From: Euryarchaeota archaeon UBA106
GTDB lineage: Archaea; Thermoplasmatota; Poseidoniia; Poseidoniales; Thalassarchaeaceae
Direction of reading: 5' to 3'
DNA length: 64,000 nt
NCBI GenBank assembly: GCA_002502365.1
Contig: DAOJ01000065.1
Location: 1 to 64,000 of the forward strand
The notes under the pieces: generated by a model
The model's input: the letters and a program-made list of their open reading frames with translations, nothing else
Databases searched by the model: none
Told to the model about the DNA's origin: nothing
Position numbers and translations under genes: made by a program
Shown: positions 36,893 through 46,374 of the stretch, piece by piece
How positions within the stretch are numbered: the first letter of the stretch is position 1
Layout of the letters: every line of letters starts with the position of its first letter

Positions 36893-37945
36893 TTATATTT
36901 CCGGCCCATCAATTCGTATATTGTTCAATTTCATAACGTTGATAATTTTAGAAATAGTTTCATTTCCCAATGTTTCTGGTGCATGGACGCCTACAGGTAA
37001 CATGTCTGGATCTTCTAACCAGGCTTCTACACAACACGCCGTCACCATTCCAGTTGCTCTAGCCATAGAATGACCATCGTCTCCTCCATGGTCCTCGACT
37101 TCCCACTCGAAAATTTCACCATTTCTCGACTCAGCTCTAACCTTCATCCAAGTAAATTCAGGGATCTTGTGGTCATAACTCCACTCGAAAATCAATTCGT
37201 CTTCATTCAAATCACCAGATTCTCTTTCGTCGATAAATTTCTGAATATGGCCCGGCCATCGGACGGTGAATTCGGACATCTCAACCGCTGGAATTGATTT
37301 CAGTACAGAACGTAATCCATCTGTTAGAAAAGCCTCCATTTCACCATGCTCTCCGGTATCAACCATATGGCGCTGAGTTAAGGCTGGAAGAACGACTTCT
37401 TCTCCTTGGCGAATAACCCTAGCTGGCCTAGTATATTCTGCAATTACATCAATGGGGGAAAATGGAGCCATATACTTCCATTCCCCATACGGTCCCGTAG
37501 GGTTTCCACCTACCCAAACTTCGGCTTTCTCTAAAGGCCCAATTGCTCTATCAGCATAGGCTAACAACATATTGGATAAACCGGGTGCTATACCTACGTC
37601 CCAGAGAATACTAGCCCCGTAATCCTGTGCTTTTTGGTTATCTCTGTCAGGTGTATGTTTACTGAAACTTAAATCCACTAGTCGATATCTACTTTCAGCG
37701 AGATCGGTTGTTGCCATATGTCCGATATCACCGGGTAACATATTCACAACAATGTCAACTTGACCATTGTTGCTCATAGACATCAGGTTATCTAAAACAT
37801 CGCCTTGATGTACCGTAATTCCTTCAATGCCCATTACTCGATGGGGCTGAATGTCATAGGCGTGAACTTGGTGTCCCAGTGCAGCTAGACGTTTTGCAAC
37901 CCAAGCTCCCACTAACCCGCAACCTAAGCAATGAACCACAGCCAT
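36893..37945 (-). CDS. Saccharopine dehydrogenase-like oxidoreductase
   Basis: 350 residues. The Rossmann start HCLGCGLVGAWVAKRLAALG binds NAD(P). Later blocks are a VVNMLPGDIGHMAT segment, DLSFSKHTPD, WDVGIAPGLSNML and a GGNPTGPYGEW loop. These match the LYS9/saccharopine dehydrogenase-related group (COG1748), which in prokaryotes handles lysine, carboxynorspermidine or related amino-acid reductions. The exact substrate is not clear. The gene is a single unit on the minus strand, divergent from trpS. Confidence 0.83.
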   Translation of the reverse strand: MAVVHCLGCGLVGAWVAKRLAALGHQVHAYDIQPHRVMGIEGITVHQGDVLDNLMSMSNNGQVDIVVNMLPGDIGHMATTDLAESRYRLVDLSFSKHTPDRDNQKAQDYGASILWDVGIAPGLSNMLLAYADRAIGPLEKAEVWVGGNPTGPYGEWKYMAPFSPIDVIAEYTRPARVIRQGEEVVLPALTQRHMVDTGEHGEMEAFLTDGLRSVLKSIPAVEMSEFTVRWPGHIQKFIDERESGDLNEDELIFEWSYDHKIPEFTWMKVRAESRNGEIFEWEVEDHGGDDGHSMARATGMVTACCVEAWLEDPDMLPVGVHAPETLGNETISKIINVMKLNNIRIDGPEI

Positions 37946-38032
37946 GATTGCCGAAAGCCGGTTAAGTTATTGATTAGTTCCAGTTGGCTATCTGAGGCAT
38001 TTTTGAAGCGATTACTTGATTGAGGAGAGCAT

Positions 38033-39427
38033 TTGCGAGGTATCGTGGAAGACTCCTCTCGCATAGACCCATGGTCGTCGGAGCAATCAACAGATTATGC
38101 TCGAATTCGCGATCAATTTGGCCTAGAAGGCGTCAACATATCTAAGATTCCAAACCCAAGCATGTTACACCGTAGGGGTATTATTTTCGCCCAAAGAGAT
38201 TTAGACGTAGTTTTGGGTTGTATGGAGCGTAAGGATCCGTTTGGAGTTCTAACCGGATTGATGCCAAGTGGCAGGATGCACCTTGGTCATTCAATGGTTA
38301 TCGAACAGGTTAGATGGTTTCAACAACAAGGTGCAGACATTACTGTAACAGTGGCTGACCTTGAAGCATTGGCTACCCGTGGAACTAGCCTCGAAACTGG
38401 TCGGGAAACAGCAATCAAGGAATACATTCACAATTATGCTGCTTTAGGGCTTGATCCTGATACAACAAATGTTTACTTTCAAAGTAGTAGGCCTGAGGTT
38501 CAGAGATTAGCATTCACATTGGGTCGTAAAACTAACCTGTCTGAATTTGAAGCGATTTATGGTTTCAAAGGCGATACAAACCTAGCTCATGTTCAAGCTC
38601 CTCTGGTACAAGTTGGAGATATCGTCCATCCTCAGCTGGAAGAATTTGGTGGATTACGACCCATCGTGGTTCCTGTAGGAGTTGACCAGGACCCACACTT
38701 ACGACTCACTCGTGGAATTACTGGTAAAACAAACTGGTTCAATGTCAAAGTGAGAAAAGCAGGTGGGCTCACAGTCTCCCTTTCAATACAGGAAGATAAC
38801 TCTGAACTCTTTGGTACTTCGACCAATGGTAGGATTGACCGTAAAGTTCGAGAATCTATTTTCGAGCGATTAAAAAATTCACTAACTCCTATCGGTTATT
38901 CAGATTATATTTCTAATCCAAAGCATGGTACTTTGGATATTCCAGGAGCCAAAGCATCGGATTTATCTCAGGTTAGAATGTGTGTTTTACGATTAGAGCG
39001 AGAGTTGGGAGGCATGGGGTTAATGCCGCCCAGTTCTACATACCACAGATTCGCAGTCGGAATGACTGGAGATAAGATGTCCTCTTCCAAGCCTGAGACT
39101 ACAATTTTCATGGACGATAGCCAAGAAGAGATGACTAAGAAGGTTAAACGAGCATTTAGTGGTGGTCAACCAACGGTAGAAGAACATCGGAGACTTGGTG
39201 GAGATTGCTCTAAAGATGTAGCATTCCAATATCTACAATTCTTCTTCGAATCAGATGATTCAGAATTAAGCAAAATTGCTAGGGACTATGAAGCTGGAAA
39301 ACTTCTGACGGGCGAAATCAAACAAATTTGCATTGATAGAGCCAGTGAGTGGCTCAAGGACATAGCTGAAAGAAGGGACATGTGGGATGGCCGATTAGAG
39401 GAGTTCCTTGCTCTAGATGCATTGTGA
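38033..39427 (+). CDS. trpS: Tryptophanyl-tRNA synthetase
   Basis: 464 residues starting at TTG 38033 behind a TTGAGGAGAG site. Class I signatures are MHLGHS (HxGH, near residue 80) and GDKMSSSKP (KMSKS variant) near 347. The overall layout, with VTVADLEAL, PIVVPVGVDQDPHLRLTR, matches archaeal/eukaryotic TrpRS rather than TyrRS. It charges tRNA-Trp. The N-terminal ~70 residues are the usual archaeal addition. The following gene is convergent, 3 bases away. Confidence 0.92.
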   Translation: MRGIVEDSSRIDPWSSEQSTDYARIRDQFGLEGVNISKIPNPSMLHRRGIIFAQRDLDVVLGCMERKDPFGVLTGLMPSGRMHLGHSMVIEQVRWFQQQGADITVTVADLEALATRGTSLETGRETAIKEYIHNYAALGLDPDTTNVYFQSSRPEVQRLAFTLGRKTNLSEFEAIYGFKGDTNLAHVQAPLVQVGDIVHPQLEEFGGLRPIVVPVGVDQDPHLRLTRGITGKTNWFNVKVRKAGGLTVSLSIQEDNSELFGTSTNGRIDRKVRESIFERLKNSLTPIGYSDYISNPKHGTLDIPGAKASDLSQVRMCVLRLERELGGMGLMPPSSTYHRFAVGMTGDKMSSSKPETTIFMDDSQEEMTKKVKRAFSGGQPTVEEHRRLGGDCSKDVAFQYLQFFFESDDSELSKIARDYEAGKLLTGEIKQICIDRASEWLKDIAERRDMWDGRLEEFLALDAL

Positions 39428-39430
39428 GTT

Positions 39431-40036
39431 TTATTTTTCAAATTCACTGGAATCAAAAACTGGTATTTGAGGACCCGTTGCCAAAGCAGATACTTCTTCC
39501 TCAGAAAGTTCTGAAGATTTTGCTGATTTATGTAGAATCTGTGAGTGTCCATTAGGGTCCAAAAACAAAAGTTCTGCACTTTCTTTTCCATTTTTTATTC
39601 GATCAATCCTTTCTAGCAATTCTTCACAGGATTTCACTTGTTCTATGCCTTCTTCACCATCTCGAATAGCCCCCCTCATAACTATCCCTATGGCATCAGA
39701 AAATCGATTCAAAACACCCTCTATGTTGGAGATATATCCAGTTGCGTTATCTCCGGGTTCAACCTCTAAACCCAATTCTACAATTCTAACGGTGCAAGAG
39801 GAAGATCTCACAACTCGAATAGACATGTGCTCCAATGAATCTATTTTGAATGAGCATAAAGTTGCTTTTTGTCCCTCTGAAGGGATAAAATCCGTGTGTC
39901 GCCAGCCACAATCCGAACAAATCAAAGTCATCTCTGTATGCTCTCCAAAGTATGGTATTTCGGAAGTATGAACATTCAGGGAAAGGCTATCTTCAGAAGA
40001 ACATATAGGACATGGGTAGTTGATTAAACTCTCCAA
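39431..40036 (-). CDS. ZPR1-type zinc finger protein
   Basis: 201 residues. A four-cysteine ribbon (CPIC...CSDCGW, residues ~9-44) with the conserved EIPYFGEHTE between the pairs is the archaeal ZPR1 mark. A beta-rich domain follows, and the end is acidic. In eukaryotes ZPR1 binds EF-1A as a folding chaperone; archaeal homologues are uncharacterised. It lies 9 bases after the SepF-like gene, so the two probably share a transcript. Confidence 0.85.
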   Translation of the reverse strand: MESLINYPCPICSSEDSLSLNVHTSEIPYFGEHTEMTLICSDCGWRHTDFIPSEGQKATLCSFKIDSLEHMSIRVVRSSSCTVRIVELGLEVEPGDNATGYISNIEGVLNRFSDAIGIVMRGAIRDGEEGIEQVKSCEELLERIDRIKNGKESAELLFLDPNGHSQILHKSAKSSELSEEEVSALATGPQIPVFDSSEFEK

Positions 40037-40045
40037 TTTAACACC

Positions 40046-40504
40046 TCAAAAAGCATTATTCCGATTCTCGGAGATTGCAAATGTAGAGGGGATAAGTAAT
40101 AATCTGGATGTACCTAATCTGATTACTTCTCCTGCCATATCGCTTTCCACGAAATTTTGTATTCTTTCCACTGCCATTCTAAGTTCGGTTTCCACAGATA
40201 GTAATCTGGACATTTCTAAAATTACAATATCTCCATCCGAAAGCCAATCTAGTATTGTAGGAATCCCTGTAATGTCATCTAGTACTGCTCGGTGTACAAT
40301 TACATCACCCACCCCCCTGGCCACTGGGGCATCTGGAAAAATCTCGCCTAGATCGTGGTAATCTTGACCAGGGTCAATAGAAATAGGTGTACTCTGGTTT
40401 GGCAGACTAGGCATTTCAATCCACTTTGGTTCTTGCCTATTCACCTTCGCCATGAATACTGCCGAGGTAATCGGCCCTTTGATTAATACGGTCAGGATTT
40501 GCAT
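40046..40504 (-). CDS. sepF: SepF-like cell division protein
   Basis: 152 residues. The C-terminal ~85 residues fit the SepF fold: ITGIPTILDWLSDGDIVILEMS, followed by a LRMAVERIQNFVESDMAGEVIRLG helix and a LLLIPSTF strand. SepF bridges FtsZ to the membrane in archaea that have it. The N-terminal part (1-20, ILTVLIKGPITSAVFMAK) might serve as the membrane-binding helix, though a later ATG at 40453 is possible. FtsZ is at 5820-6734. The gene is divergent from psmB. Confidence 0.75.
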   Translation of the reverse strand: MQILTVLIKGPITSAVFMAKVNRQEPKWIEMPSLPNQSTPISIDPGQDYHDLGEIFPDAPVARGVGDVIVHRAVLDDITGIPTILDWLSDGDIVILEMSRLLSVETELRMAVERIQNFVESDMAGEVIRLGTSRLLLIPSTFAISENRNNAF

Positions 40505-40657
40505 TTTCTGTTTGGTTTAGAACATTAGTGCTAATTTCGAATCAGACGGAACAAAATATACTAGATTCGATATAATTCCTCAATACGCTCCCGTCGGATT
40601 GATAAGGGGCCGGATTTGAGTTGATTCCGCAGGGAACTCTCCGTGCGGACGATTCAC

Positions 40658-41284
40658 ATGAACGCAGAAGCAGACGCGGTAAAGACCGGAACTAGCACAG
40701 TAGGCATTACTTTTGATGGAGGTGTGGTAGTAGGTGCTGATCACAGAGCCACAATGGGTCACTTTATTGCCAACAAGAGTGTAAAGAAATTATTCAAAAT
40801 TTCAAACAATGTTGCTTTGACTACTGCAGGTTTGGTCGGACATGCTCAATCACTTTCCAGAACACTTGCAGCGGAACTGCGTCTTTATGAGCTAAAACGC
40901 AACACACCAATGACTGTTCGTGGCGCAGCTACCTTAACTGCAAATATTCTAGTCGGCCGCCCACACTACGTTCAGTTGTTGATAGTGGGCACAGATGAAG
41001 ATGGCCCAAGTGTATATTCGATTGACTCAGCAGGAGGCTCGATACCGGACGTTTACTGTGCTACCGGGTCTGGAAGTCCGTTCATGTATGGAGTACTCGA
41101 AGATCAATATAAGGATGGAATGACCAAAAATCAAGCTCTAAAAGTAGCCGCTAAGGCACTCCTCGCCTCTGCTCAAAGAGATGCAGCAAGTGGTAATGGA
41201 ATGGATTTAGCAGTAATTACAAAAGAAGAAGGCTATCAGCAACTAACAGAGAAAGAGGTCACTGACCTTCTTTCAAAATTGTGA
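40658..41284 (+). CDS. psmB: Proteasome subunit beta
   Basis: 208 residues from ATG 40658; the frame is open 15 bases further upstream. A short propeptide (about 11 residues) ends in G before T-S-T-V-G-I, whose Thr is the active-site nucleophile after self-cleavage. Conserved GGVVVGADHRA and a Lys in ANKSVKKLFKI complete the site, with the ATGSGSPFMYGVLE block later. It forms the inner rings of the 20S proteasome. It is followed by aCPSF1 on the same strand, a pairing seen in many archaea. Confidence 0.97.
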   Translation: MNAEADAVKTGTSTVGITFDGGVVVGADHRATMGHFIANKSVKKLFKISNNVALTTAGLVGHAQSLSRTLAAELRLYELKRNTPMTVRGAATLTANILVGRPHYVQLLIVGTDEDGPSVYSIDSAGGSIPDVYCATGSGSPFMYGVLEDQYKDGMTKNQALKVAAKALLASAQRDAASGNGMDLAVITKEEGYQQLTEKEVTDLLSKL

Positions 41285-41365
41285 ACATTCTCCACGGCAA
41301 TTTGCCTTACAACCCATTTCTGGGTTTTTGGATGGGTGTGGAGTTCCCCATATGAGGTGTATATT

Positions 41366-43282
41366 ATGCGACTAACACTGACAGAAGTAAAGCAACGTGT
41401 ATCGAAGTTGGTACCTGAGAATATTGACTATGATGTTGATGTCGAAGCAGGATCGATTGCAATTATCACTAAACAACCAGAAGCCTTTGCAATTGCAGGT
41501 CAATCATTGACTGTAAAAATTGCAAAAAATGTTAAGCGAAGAGTAATTGTTAGACCTCACCCTGATATTCTATCCGATGAGGCTACAGTTCTCCAAAAGG
41601 TCAACGAAATTATTCCCGCCGAGGCAGAAGTAAGAAATGTCTGGCTCGACCCAGCACTCTCTGAAATAACATTAGAGTGCGATGATCCGGCTTCAGCAGT
41701 TGGTCCTAAAGGGGTGCATATCAAAAATCTTAGAGATGAAATCGGTTGGTTAGTTTCCGTTGACCGTGCTCCGGCCTTTGAGAGTAGAACACAGCACGAT
41801 ATTCGCCGATACAGGAAAGAGTTAGCAGATGAACGAAAGGCCCTTCTGAGGAAATTTGGCACTCGTATATATCGCCCAAAAAGACCTGGTGAACCTTGGG
41901 TCCGATTAACAGCCCTAGGGTCATACAGGGAAGTTGGGAGGGCTATGCATTTGGTTACCACAAATGAATCTAGAATACTTGTTGATTGTGGGGCTAAACC
42001 TACAATTAATAGAAATGAAGTACAACCATTTTTCAACGCCCCAGAATTATTACCTTTGGACAATCTCGATGCTATCGTACTAACTCATGCTCACGTAGAC
42101 CATATTGCTATGCTGCCGGTACTCTTTCGCTATGGCTACAGGGGTCCGGTGTATTGTACTCCTCCAACTAGAGATTTAATGACGCTGTTACAAATGGATT
42201 ACATCAAGGTTTCACAAGCTGAAGGGTCTGAGCCACCTTATTCGAAAGCCGATATCCAAGAATGTATCAAACATGTAGTTGATGTAAGGTGGGGAGATAA
42301 AACGGATATTGCACCAGACGTTAAAATTACCATGGAGAATGCAGGCCATATACTTGGTTCATCAAGTGTATATATGCAGATTGGCGAGGGTAATTTTGAA
42401 CACAGATTATTATTTTCTGGAGATATAAAATATGAAAGGTCGTGGTTATTTGATGCTGCTACAGTTAGGTTCCAGAAGGTTGAAACTTTAGTTATTGAGT
42501 CCACATATGGAGGTCCACAAGATTTCCAACCCAATCGTAATGATGCAACTCAAGAACTCCAAGATTTGGTTAAATTAGCTCTGTCTCGCGGTGGAAAAAT
42601 ATTCTGCCCAGTATTCGCGGTTGGGCGTTCTCAAGAAGTTATGATTGCACTGGATCAATTATTCAAATCAGGCGAAGTTCAACCTGTTACTGTTTGGCTG
42701 GATGGGATGATAGCAGAAGCAACCGCGATACATGCCAGTCATCCAGACTTCCTAAACAGAGAGTTACGAAGTAAGGTGCTTAAAGGAGGTGAAGAAAATC
42801 CGTTTAATTCGCCCTGGTTTAAACAGGTCGATAGTCGAGAACAACGGGAATCTATACTCTATGATCCTTCACCTTGTATAGTTCTAGCAACCTCAGGAAT
42901 GATGACTGGCGGGCCAATAATTGAATATTTCAAACACTGGGCACCAGAACAAAATAATACTCTTTGTTTTGTAGGTTATCAGGCCTCTGGTACACTTGGA
43001 AGAAGACTTCAACAAGGTCATGCAGAAGTGCCTCTGATGGATAAGGGGCAGACACTTATGGTTCCCATTTCTTGCAACGTAGTAACCATTGATGGTTTCA
43101 GCGGCCACTCAGATAGACGTCAGTTAATGGATTATGTCAAAGCGTTGAATCCAACCCCTAGGAAAATAATTTGCCATCATGGTGATCCAAAAACCTGTAA
43201 CGCATTCCGGCAAGGTCTTAGAGATGAATTTAGAGTTCAAACCTATGCGCCAGCAAACCTAGAGACATTGCGACTGAAGTAA
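41366..43282 (+). CDS. aCPSF1 (FttA), KH-beta-CASP ribonuclease
   Basis: 638 residues from ATG 41366 with GAGGTG upstream. The N-terminal ~150 residues are two KH-like RNA-binding domains, including SAVGPKGVHIKNLRDEIGW. The metallo-beta-lactamase core has THAHVDH (the HxHxDH motif) and the following metal ligands in GHILGSSS, FSGDIKYE. The beta-CASP part includes ESTYGG, VFAVGRSQE, TSGMMTGGP and GFSGHSD. It cleaves RNA 3' ends and ends transcription in archaea. Length and order are normal. It follows psmB. Confidence 0.97.
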   Translation: MRLTLTEVKQRVSKLVPENIDYDVDVEAGSIAIITKQPEAFAIAGQSLTVKIAKNVKRRVIVRPHPDILSDEATVLQKVNEIIPAEAEVRNVWLDPALSEITLECDDPASAVGPKGVHIKNLRDEIGWLVSVDRAPAFESRTQHDIRRYRKELADERKALLRKFGTRIYRPKRPGEPWVRLTALGSYREVGRAMHLVTTNESRILVDCGAKPTINRNEVQPFFNAPELLPLDNLDAIVLTHAHVDHIAMLPVLFRYGYRGPVYCTPPTRDLMTLLQMDYIKVSQAEGSEPPYSKADIQECIKHVVDVRWGDKTDIAPDVKITMENAGHILGSSSVYMQIGEGNFEHRLLFSGDIKYERSWLFDAATVRFQKVETLVIESTYGGPQDFQPNRNDATQELQDLVKLALSRGGKIFCPVFAVGRSQEVMIALDQLFKSGEVQPVTVWLDGMIAEATAIHASHPDFLNRELRSKVLKGGEENPFNSPWFKQVDSREQRESILYDPSPCIVLATSGMMTGGPIIEYFKHWAPEQNNTLCFVGYQASGTLGRRLQQGHAEVPLMDKGQTLMVPISCNVVTIDGFSGHSDRRQLMDYVKALNPTPRKIICHHGDPKTCNAFRQGLRDEFRVQTYAPANLETLRLK

Positions 43283-43340
43283 AATTTTGTATTCTCAACA
43301 CTCCACCAAACTCAAACATAATACCCGCTCCCGAGGAATT

Positions 43341-44558
43341 ATGAGGTTGGTTGCCTGTACTGTTTTGAGTATCGTAATTCTTTCATCCTCTCTATCTGGT
43401 TGTCTTAGTTCCGATGAAGGAGATGATTCAATCATAGAAATCGAAGAGCCCAGTAAAGCATTTAGTATAGTCGCACCAATTGATACTGGAATCAATGTTT
43501 ATCATAATCACTTTATCATGAATGAATCCATTCCTGATTGGATAATAGAGGGGATGGGTGTTACCATATGGTGTAATATTACCAAAGAAGGAACTTGGCA
43601 GGAAAGATATGAGGCCGACAAAGAAAATTGTTGGGATATTATCACTTCAAATGATATCGTATATTTTGTAGGGACTAGGATAATTGGTACGACACCAGAC
43701 GATCAAACAGATATACCCATTCTTGATGATCCGTCCGATGGCCATGGGACTGCAGTCACTGGGGCTGTTTTAGATGCCAATCCCAATGCAATAATTTTCT
43801 TTGTCGAAGGGTTTAGTGACGCTGCAGTTTTGGCGGCAGCCAATCAGCCACTTGTGGATATTATCACCACTTCATTCGGACCAATTGGTTCAATCCCCGT
43901 TCCCGGAATCGAGGACTCAACAAGGGTTGCAGTAGTAGAAAACAAAAAGATTCACACAGGTGCGGCGGATAATACTCCATCTCCAGCAGTACAAGATTCT
44001 ACTGCGGGTCCTCCTTGGTCGATTGGGATATCGGGTTATGCCGAAGAAGAAGATGACCAGAAAGAAACCATGAGTGGTTCATATCCAGACATAGCAGCTG
44101 ACTGGACGCAGTTACTTCCTAATCATGATGATATTGATGGCTATCATCAAACATCTGGAACCTCTTTTGCTACACCTAGGACTGCAGGAATACTTAGTAT
44201 GATTTTGACAATGTTAAGAGATGATGTAGGTGATACTAGAACAGGTGCTTCAAGTGACAGGTCTGGTTTGTTAGTAAATGGAACTAATCTTTCTATTACC
44301 AATGATGACATCAGAGATGCACTTAACTTGTCCGCATGGTATCCAAGTGCATCGACTTGGGATCCAACCTCTGGTACATTGCCGATTTCCCCAATTGCTC
44401 CATGCACACAAGTCGGCTGGGGTGTAGTTAATTTATCAAATATTGAGCCAATGTACAAACACCTAGCAGGGATAGATACTATGCCTCAAAGACCATCAGA
44501 TGTTGTTGCTTGTATGGAAACCAACCAAGCAATGCGAGAAGCCTATTGGGGAAGCTGA
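43341..44558 (+). CDS. Subtilisin-like lipoprotein protease
   Basis: 405 residues. The ATG at 43341 has GAGGAA upstream and begins a lipoprotein signal ending SLSGC, so the mature Cys is lipid-modified. Catalytic blocks of the S8 family are APIDTGIN (Asp), DDPSDGHGTAVTGAV (His) and SGTSFATPRTAGIL (Ser). The usual Asn oxyanion region is in the ITTSFGP area and is less clear. It should digest peptides outside the cell. The C-terminus has two cysteines, and no membrane helix is seen. It stands alone. Confidence 0.92.
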   Translation: MRLVACTVLSIVILSSSLSGCLSSDEGDDSIIEIEEPSKAFSIVAPIDTGINVYHNHFIMNESIPDWIIEGMGVTIWCNITKEGTWQERYEADKENCWDIITSNDIVYFVGTRIIGTTPDDQTDIPILDDPSDGHGTAVTGAVLDANPNAIIFFVEGFSDAAVLAAANQPLVDIITTSFGPIGSIPVPGIEDSTRVAVVENKKIHTGAADNTPSPAVQDSTAGPPWSIGISGYAEEEDDQKETMSGSYPDIAADWTQLLPNHDDIDGYHQTSGTSFATPRTAGILSMILTMLRDDVGDTRTGASSDRSGLLVNGTNLSITNDDIRDALNLSAWYPSASTWDPTSGTLPISPIAPCTQVGWGVVNLSNIEPMYKHLAGIDTMPQRPSDVVACMETNQAMREAYWGS

Positions 44559-44563
44559 AAGAT

Positions 44564-44869
44564 TTACAATACTGGTACGTCAAAACCGTCTTCCACAGGA
44601 TCTGGTGCATTTTTCTTGGTATTGATTTCGTCTATATCCTCGCTCACCTCGACTCGTTCATTTTTTTGTATTGATAAATAATTTGAATTTCCGGACAATG
44701 CAAAAGCCAACGCAGCCGGTGTTAAGAGAAGGTATACCCAAACCTCAATCGTCAATGCCGATTCTGAGATTAGTGAGTTGATGGAGAGTGAAATTAGTAG
44801 GAAAAAAGCCAACCAACTCAATATCACCCGTGTATTCCTCACGTATAGCCGTAAAGCATTATGTTTCAT
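44564..44869 (-). CDS. Small membrane protein, unknown
   Basis: About 101 residues from ATG 44869; an in-frame ATG 31 codons earlier overlaps the upstream gap and is less likely. Two membrane helices (residues ~13-35 and 42-58) precede a soluble, acidic tail. No family is recognised. It converges with the subtilase gene and is divergent from the zinc-ribbon gene. Confidence 0.55.
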   Translation of the reverse strand: MKHNALRLYVRNTRVILSWLAFFLLISLSINSLISESALTIEVWVYLLLTPAALAFALSGNSNYLSIQKNERVEVSEDIDEINTKKNAPDPVEDGFDVPVL

Positions 44870-44960
44870 TAGGGATACGTTGATTCTAGCAATTATGTCT
44901 CTAATTATATGCTTGAAAATAATAAACAATATCTTGAACCTTGACTTTTCACCAAGGTTC

Positions 44961-45398
44961 ATGCAGACCGATTGGCTTCTACTTAGGTGTGTTTGCGGTC
45001 AATCATTTGGTTCTCGTCGTGGCACAAAGGCTTCCTGTATTCGGTGCGGTGAATCAAAGCAAATTACTACTGCTGCGGTATTTTCAGATCCAAATAAACT
45101 TACAGAAGCGGTGGCAAAAGCAAATCTACCAACCGAAATTAGAGATGAAATAAATAAAAAACTCGATGACAAAAAAAGAAAGCAATTGAAAACAAGAAAT
45201 CATGCTAATCCAAATACAATACAATTCATTCTTAGACAATCCACTGATGAAAGAGGGATATTGACACTAAGTTCGTTGCATCATATACTCCAATGTGAAG
45301 GAATTTCGGACCCCTCACCTGAACAAATTATAGGTATGGCAGAATTACAAGGAGTAGTCCAGAGAGTGGGCAATGAAGAGTGGAAATGGTTAGCGTGA
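44961..45398 (+). CDS. Zinc-ribbon protein
   Basis: 145 residues from ATG 44961. An N-terminal four-cysteine ribbon, CVCGQSFGS and CIRCGES, lies at residues ~11-32. A helical middle and a C-terminal helical domain (RQSTDERGILTLSSLHHILQ) with DNA-binding-like character follow. The frame extends upstream by 61 codons through a hydrophobic stretch that is more likely antisense to the neighbour. A role in transcription or RNA binding is plausible but not shown. Confidence 0.65.
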   Translation: MQTDWLLLRCVCGQSFGSRRGTKASCIRCGESKQITTAAVFSDPNKLTEAVAKANLPTEIRDEINKKLDDKKRKQLKTRNHANPNTIQFILRQSTDERGILTLSSLHHILQCEGISDPSPEQIIGMAELQGVVQRVGNEEWKWLA

Positions 45399-45435
45399 AC
45401 TCCATAAAGTCGACTAGGGTGGCCAAGACACTCAC

Positions 45436-45510
45436 GGGCCTGTGGGTTAGTCTGGCCTATGCTAGATGGTTTGGGACCATTTGACCCTGGTTCAAATCCA
45501 GGCAGGCCCA
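45436..45510 (+). tRNA. tRNA-Pro (UGG)
   Basis: Acceptor GGGCCTG (45436-45442) pairs with CAGGCCC (45503-45509), with discriminator A at 45510. The anticodon stem GATGG/CCATT encloses TTTGGGA, so the anticodon is TGG (Pro). The T arm is CCTGG/CCAGG around TTCAAAT. CCA follows directly at 45511-45513; it may be encoded or chance. Confidence 0.92.
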
Positions 45511-45545
45511 CCATTTCTTCTTCTCCGAGTGATAGCAAAGCCTAA

Positions 45546-46307
45546 TCATAGAAATTTTTCAATAGCCTCTATATCAAATAATGAAACTGCAACAGACAAA
45601 GCTTCTTCTTTTTCGAACCATTTCGCTTCCTCTATTTCATCGTCCTTTGGTACTATGTTTTCAGCGGCAATATCTGCTTCACATTTGTACGTAAATGATA
45701 GCCAACTAATACCATCTGGTGTGAAAATCTCTTGTCTTACAATTGAGTCAACGATATTTCCATATCCTTCACTAGACTCTCCCATTGGATCGGGAATCCT
45801 AATATTGATTCCTAACTCTTCTAACGCTTCACGTTCCGCACCTTTCCTAGGGTGTTCTCCGTAATCTACGAAGCCTCCAGGTAATGTCCAACATCCTGTA
45901 AAAAAACCACGTGTAACCTTTGCTAAAAGGACCTGATTGTTGGGATTAATTACTACAACCTTGCTAACAACTCTATGTAGAGTACGATAAACAGATTCCC
46001 TTGCCACAGGGTCTACTTCACTGTCACTAATTACAGAATCTTTCCATGCCCATTCTCTAGGCCAAGGTATATCAGGAGTGGCGACTATTACTTGATGCAT
46101 TTTTTGTCCTAATCTAAACTCATTAGTCCTATTTACCTTCCAACTCAACCCCATACTTTCTGCTTCATCTGGAGTTGGTAGTCTAATTGAGTAACTACCC
46201 TTTCCTTCCCTGCCCATTTGCGGAATTACGGGGCCATTTCCCTCCAAATCTACTAACAATAATTTCCCATCATGTTCGAGATGAATGTGATGAGAAATAT
46301 CATTCAT
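45546..46307 (-). CDS. Nudix hydrolase
   Basis: 253 residues. The Nudix box is complete: GGFVDYGEHPRKGAE then REALEELGI near residues 146-168. About 120 N-terminal residues are of a separate beta-rich kind, and a WFEKEEA block follows late. Nudix enzymes split nucleotide-diphosphate bonds, e.g. in NADH, ADP-sugars or oxidised nucleotides; the substrate is not clear. The large N-terminal domain recalls NudC-like layout but lacks its zinc cysteines. A single-gene unit on the minus strand. Confidence 0.9.
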   Translation of the reverse strand: MNDISHHIHLEHDGKLLLVDLEGNGPVIPQMGREGKGSYSIRLPTPDEAESMGLSWKVNRTNEFRLGQKMHQVIVATPDIPWPREWAWKDSVISDSEVDPVARESVYRTLHRVVSKVVVINPNNQVLLAKVTRGFFTGCWTLPGGFVDYGEHPRKGAEREALEELGINIRIPDPMGESSEGYGNIVDSIVRQEIFTPDGISWLSFTYKCEADIAAENIVPKDDEIEEAKWFEKEEALSVAVSLFDIEAIEKFL

Positions 46308-46374
46308 ATTTAATCACGGAAAGAAGAAAGGAAATGAAATAATCGGACAAATGAGAAGTCATTGGGAAATTTAT

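Noticed and set aside
44778..44960. N-terminal membrane-like extension of the zinc-ribbon gene
   Set aside because: It is antisense to the small membrane protein gene, whose own helices it mirrors; ATG 44961 fits better.
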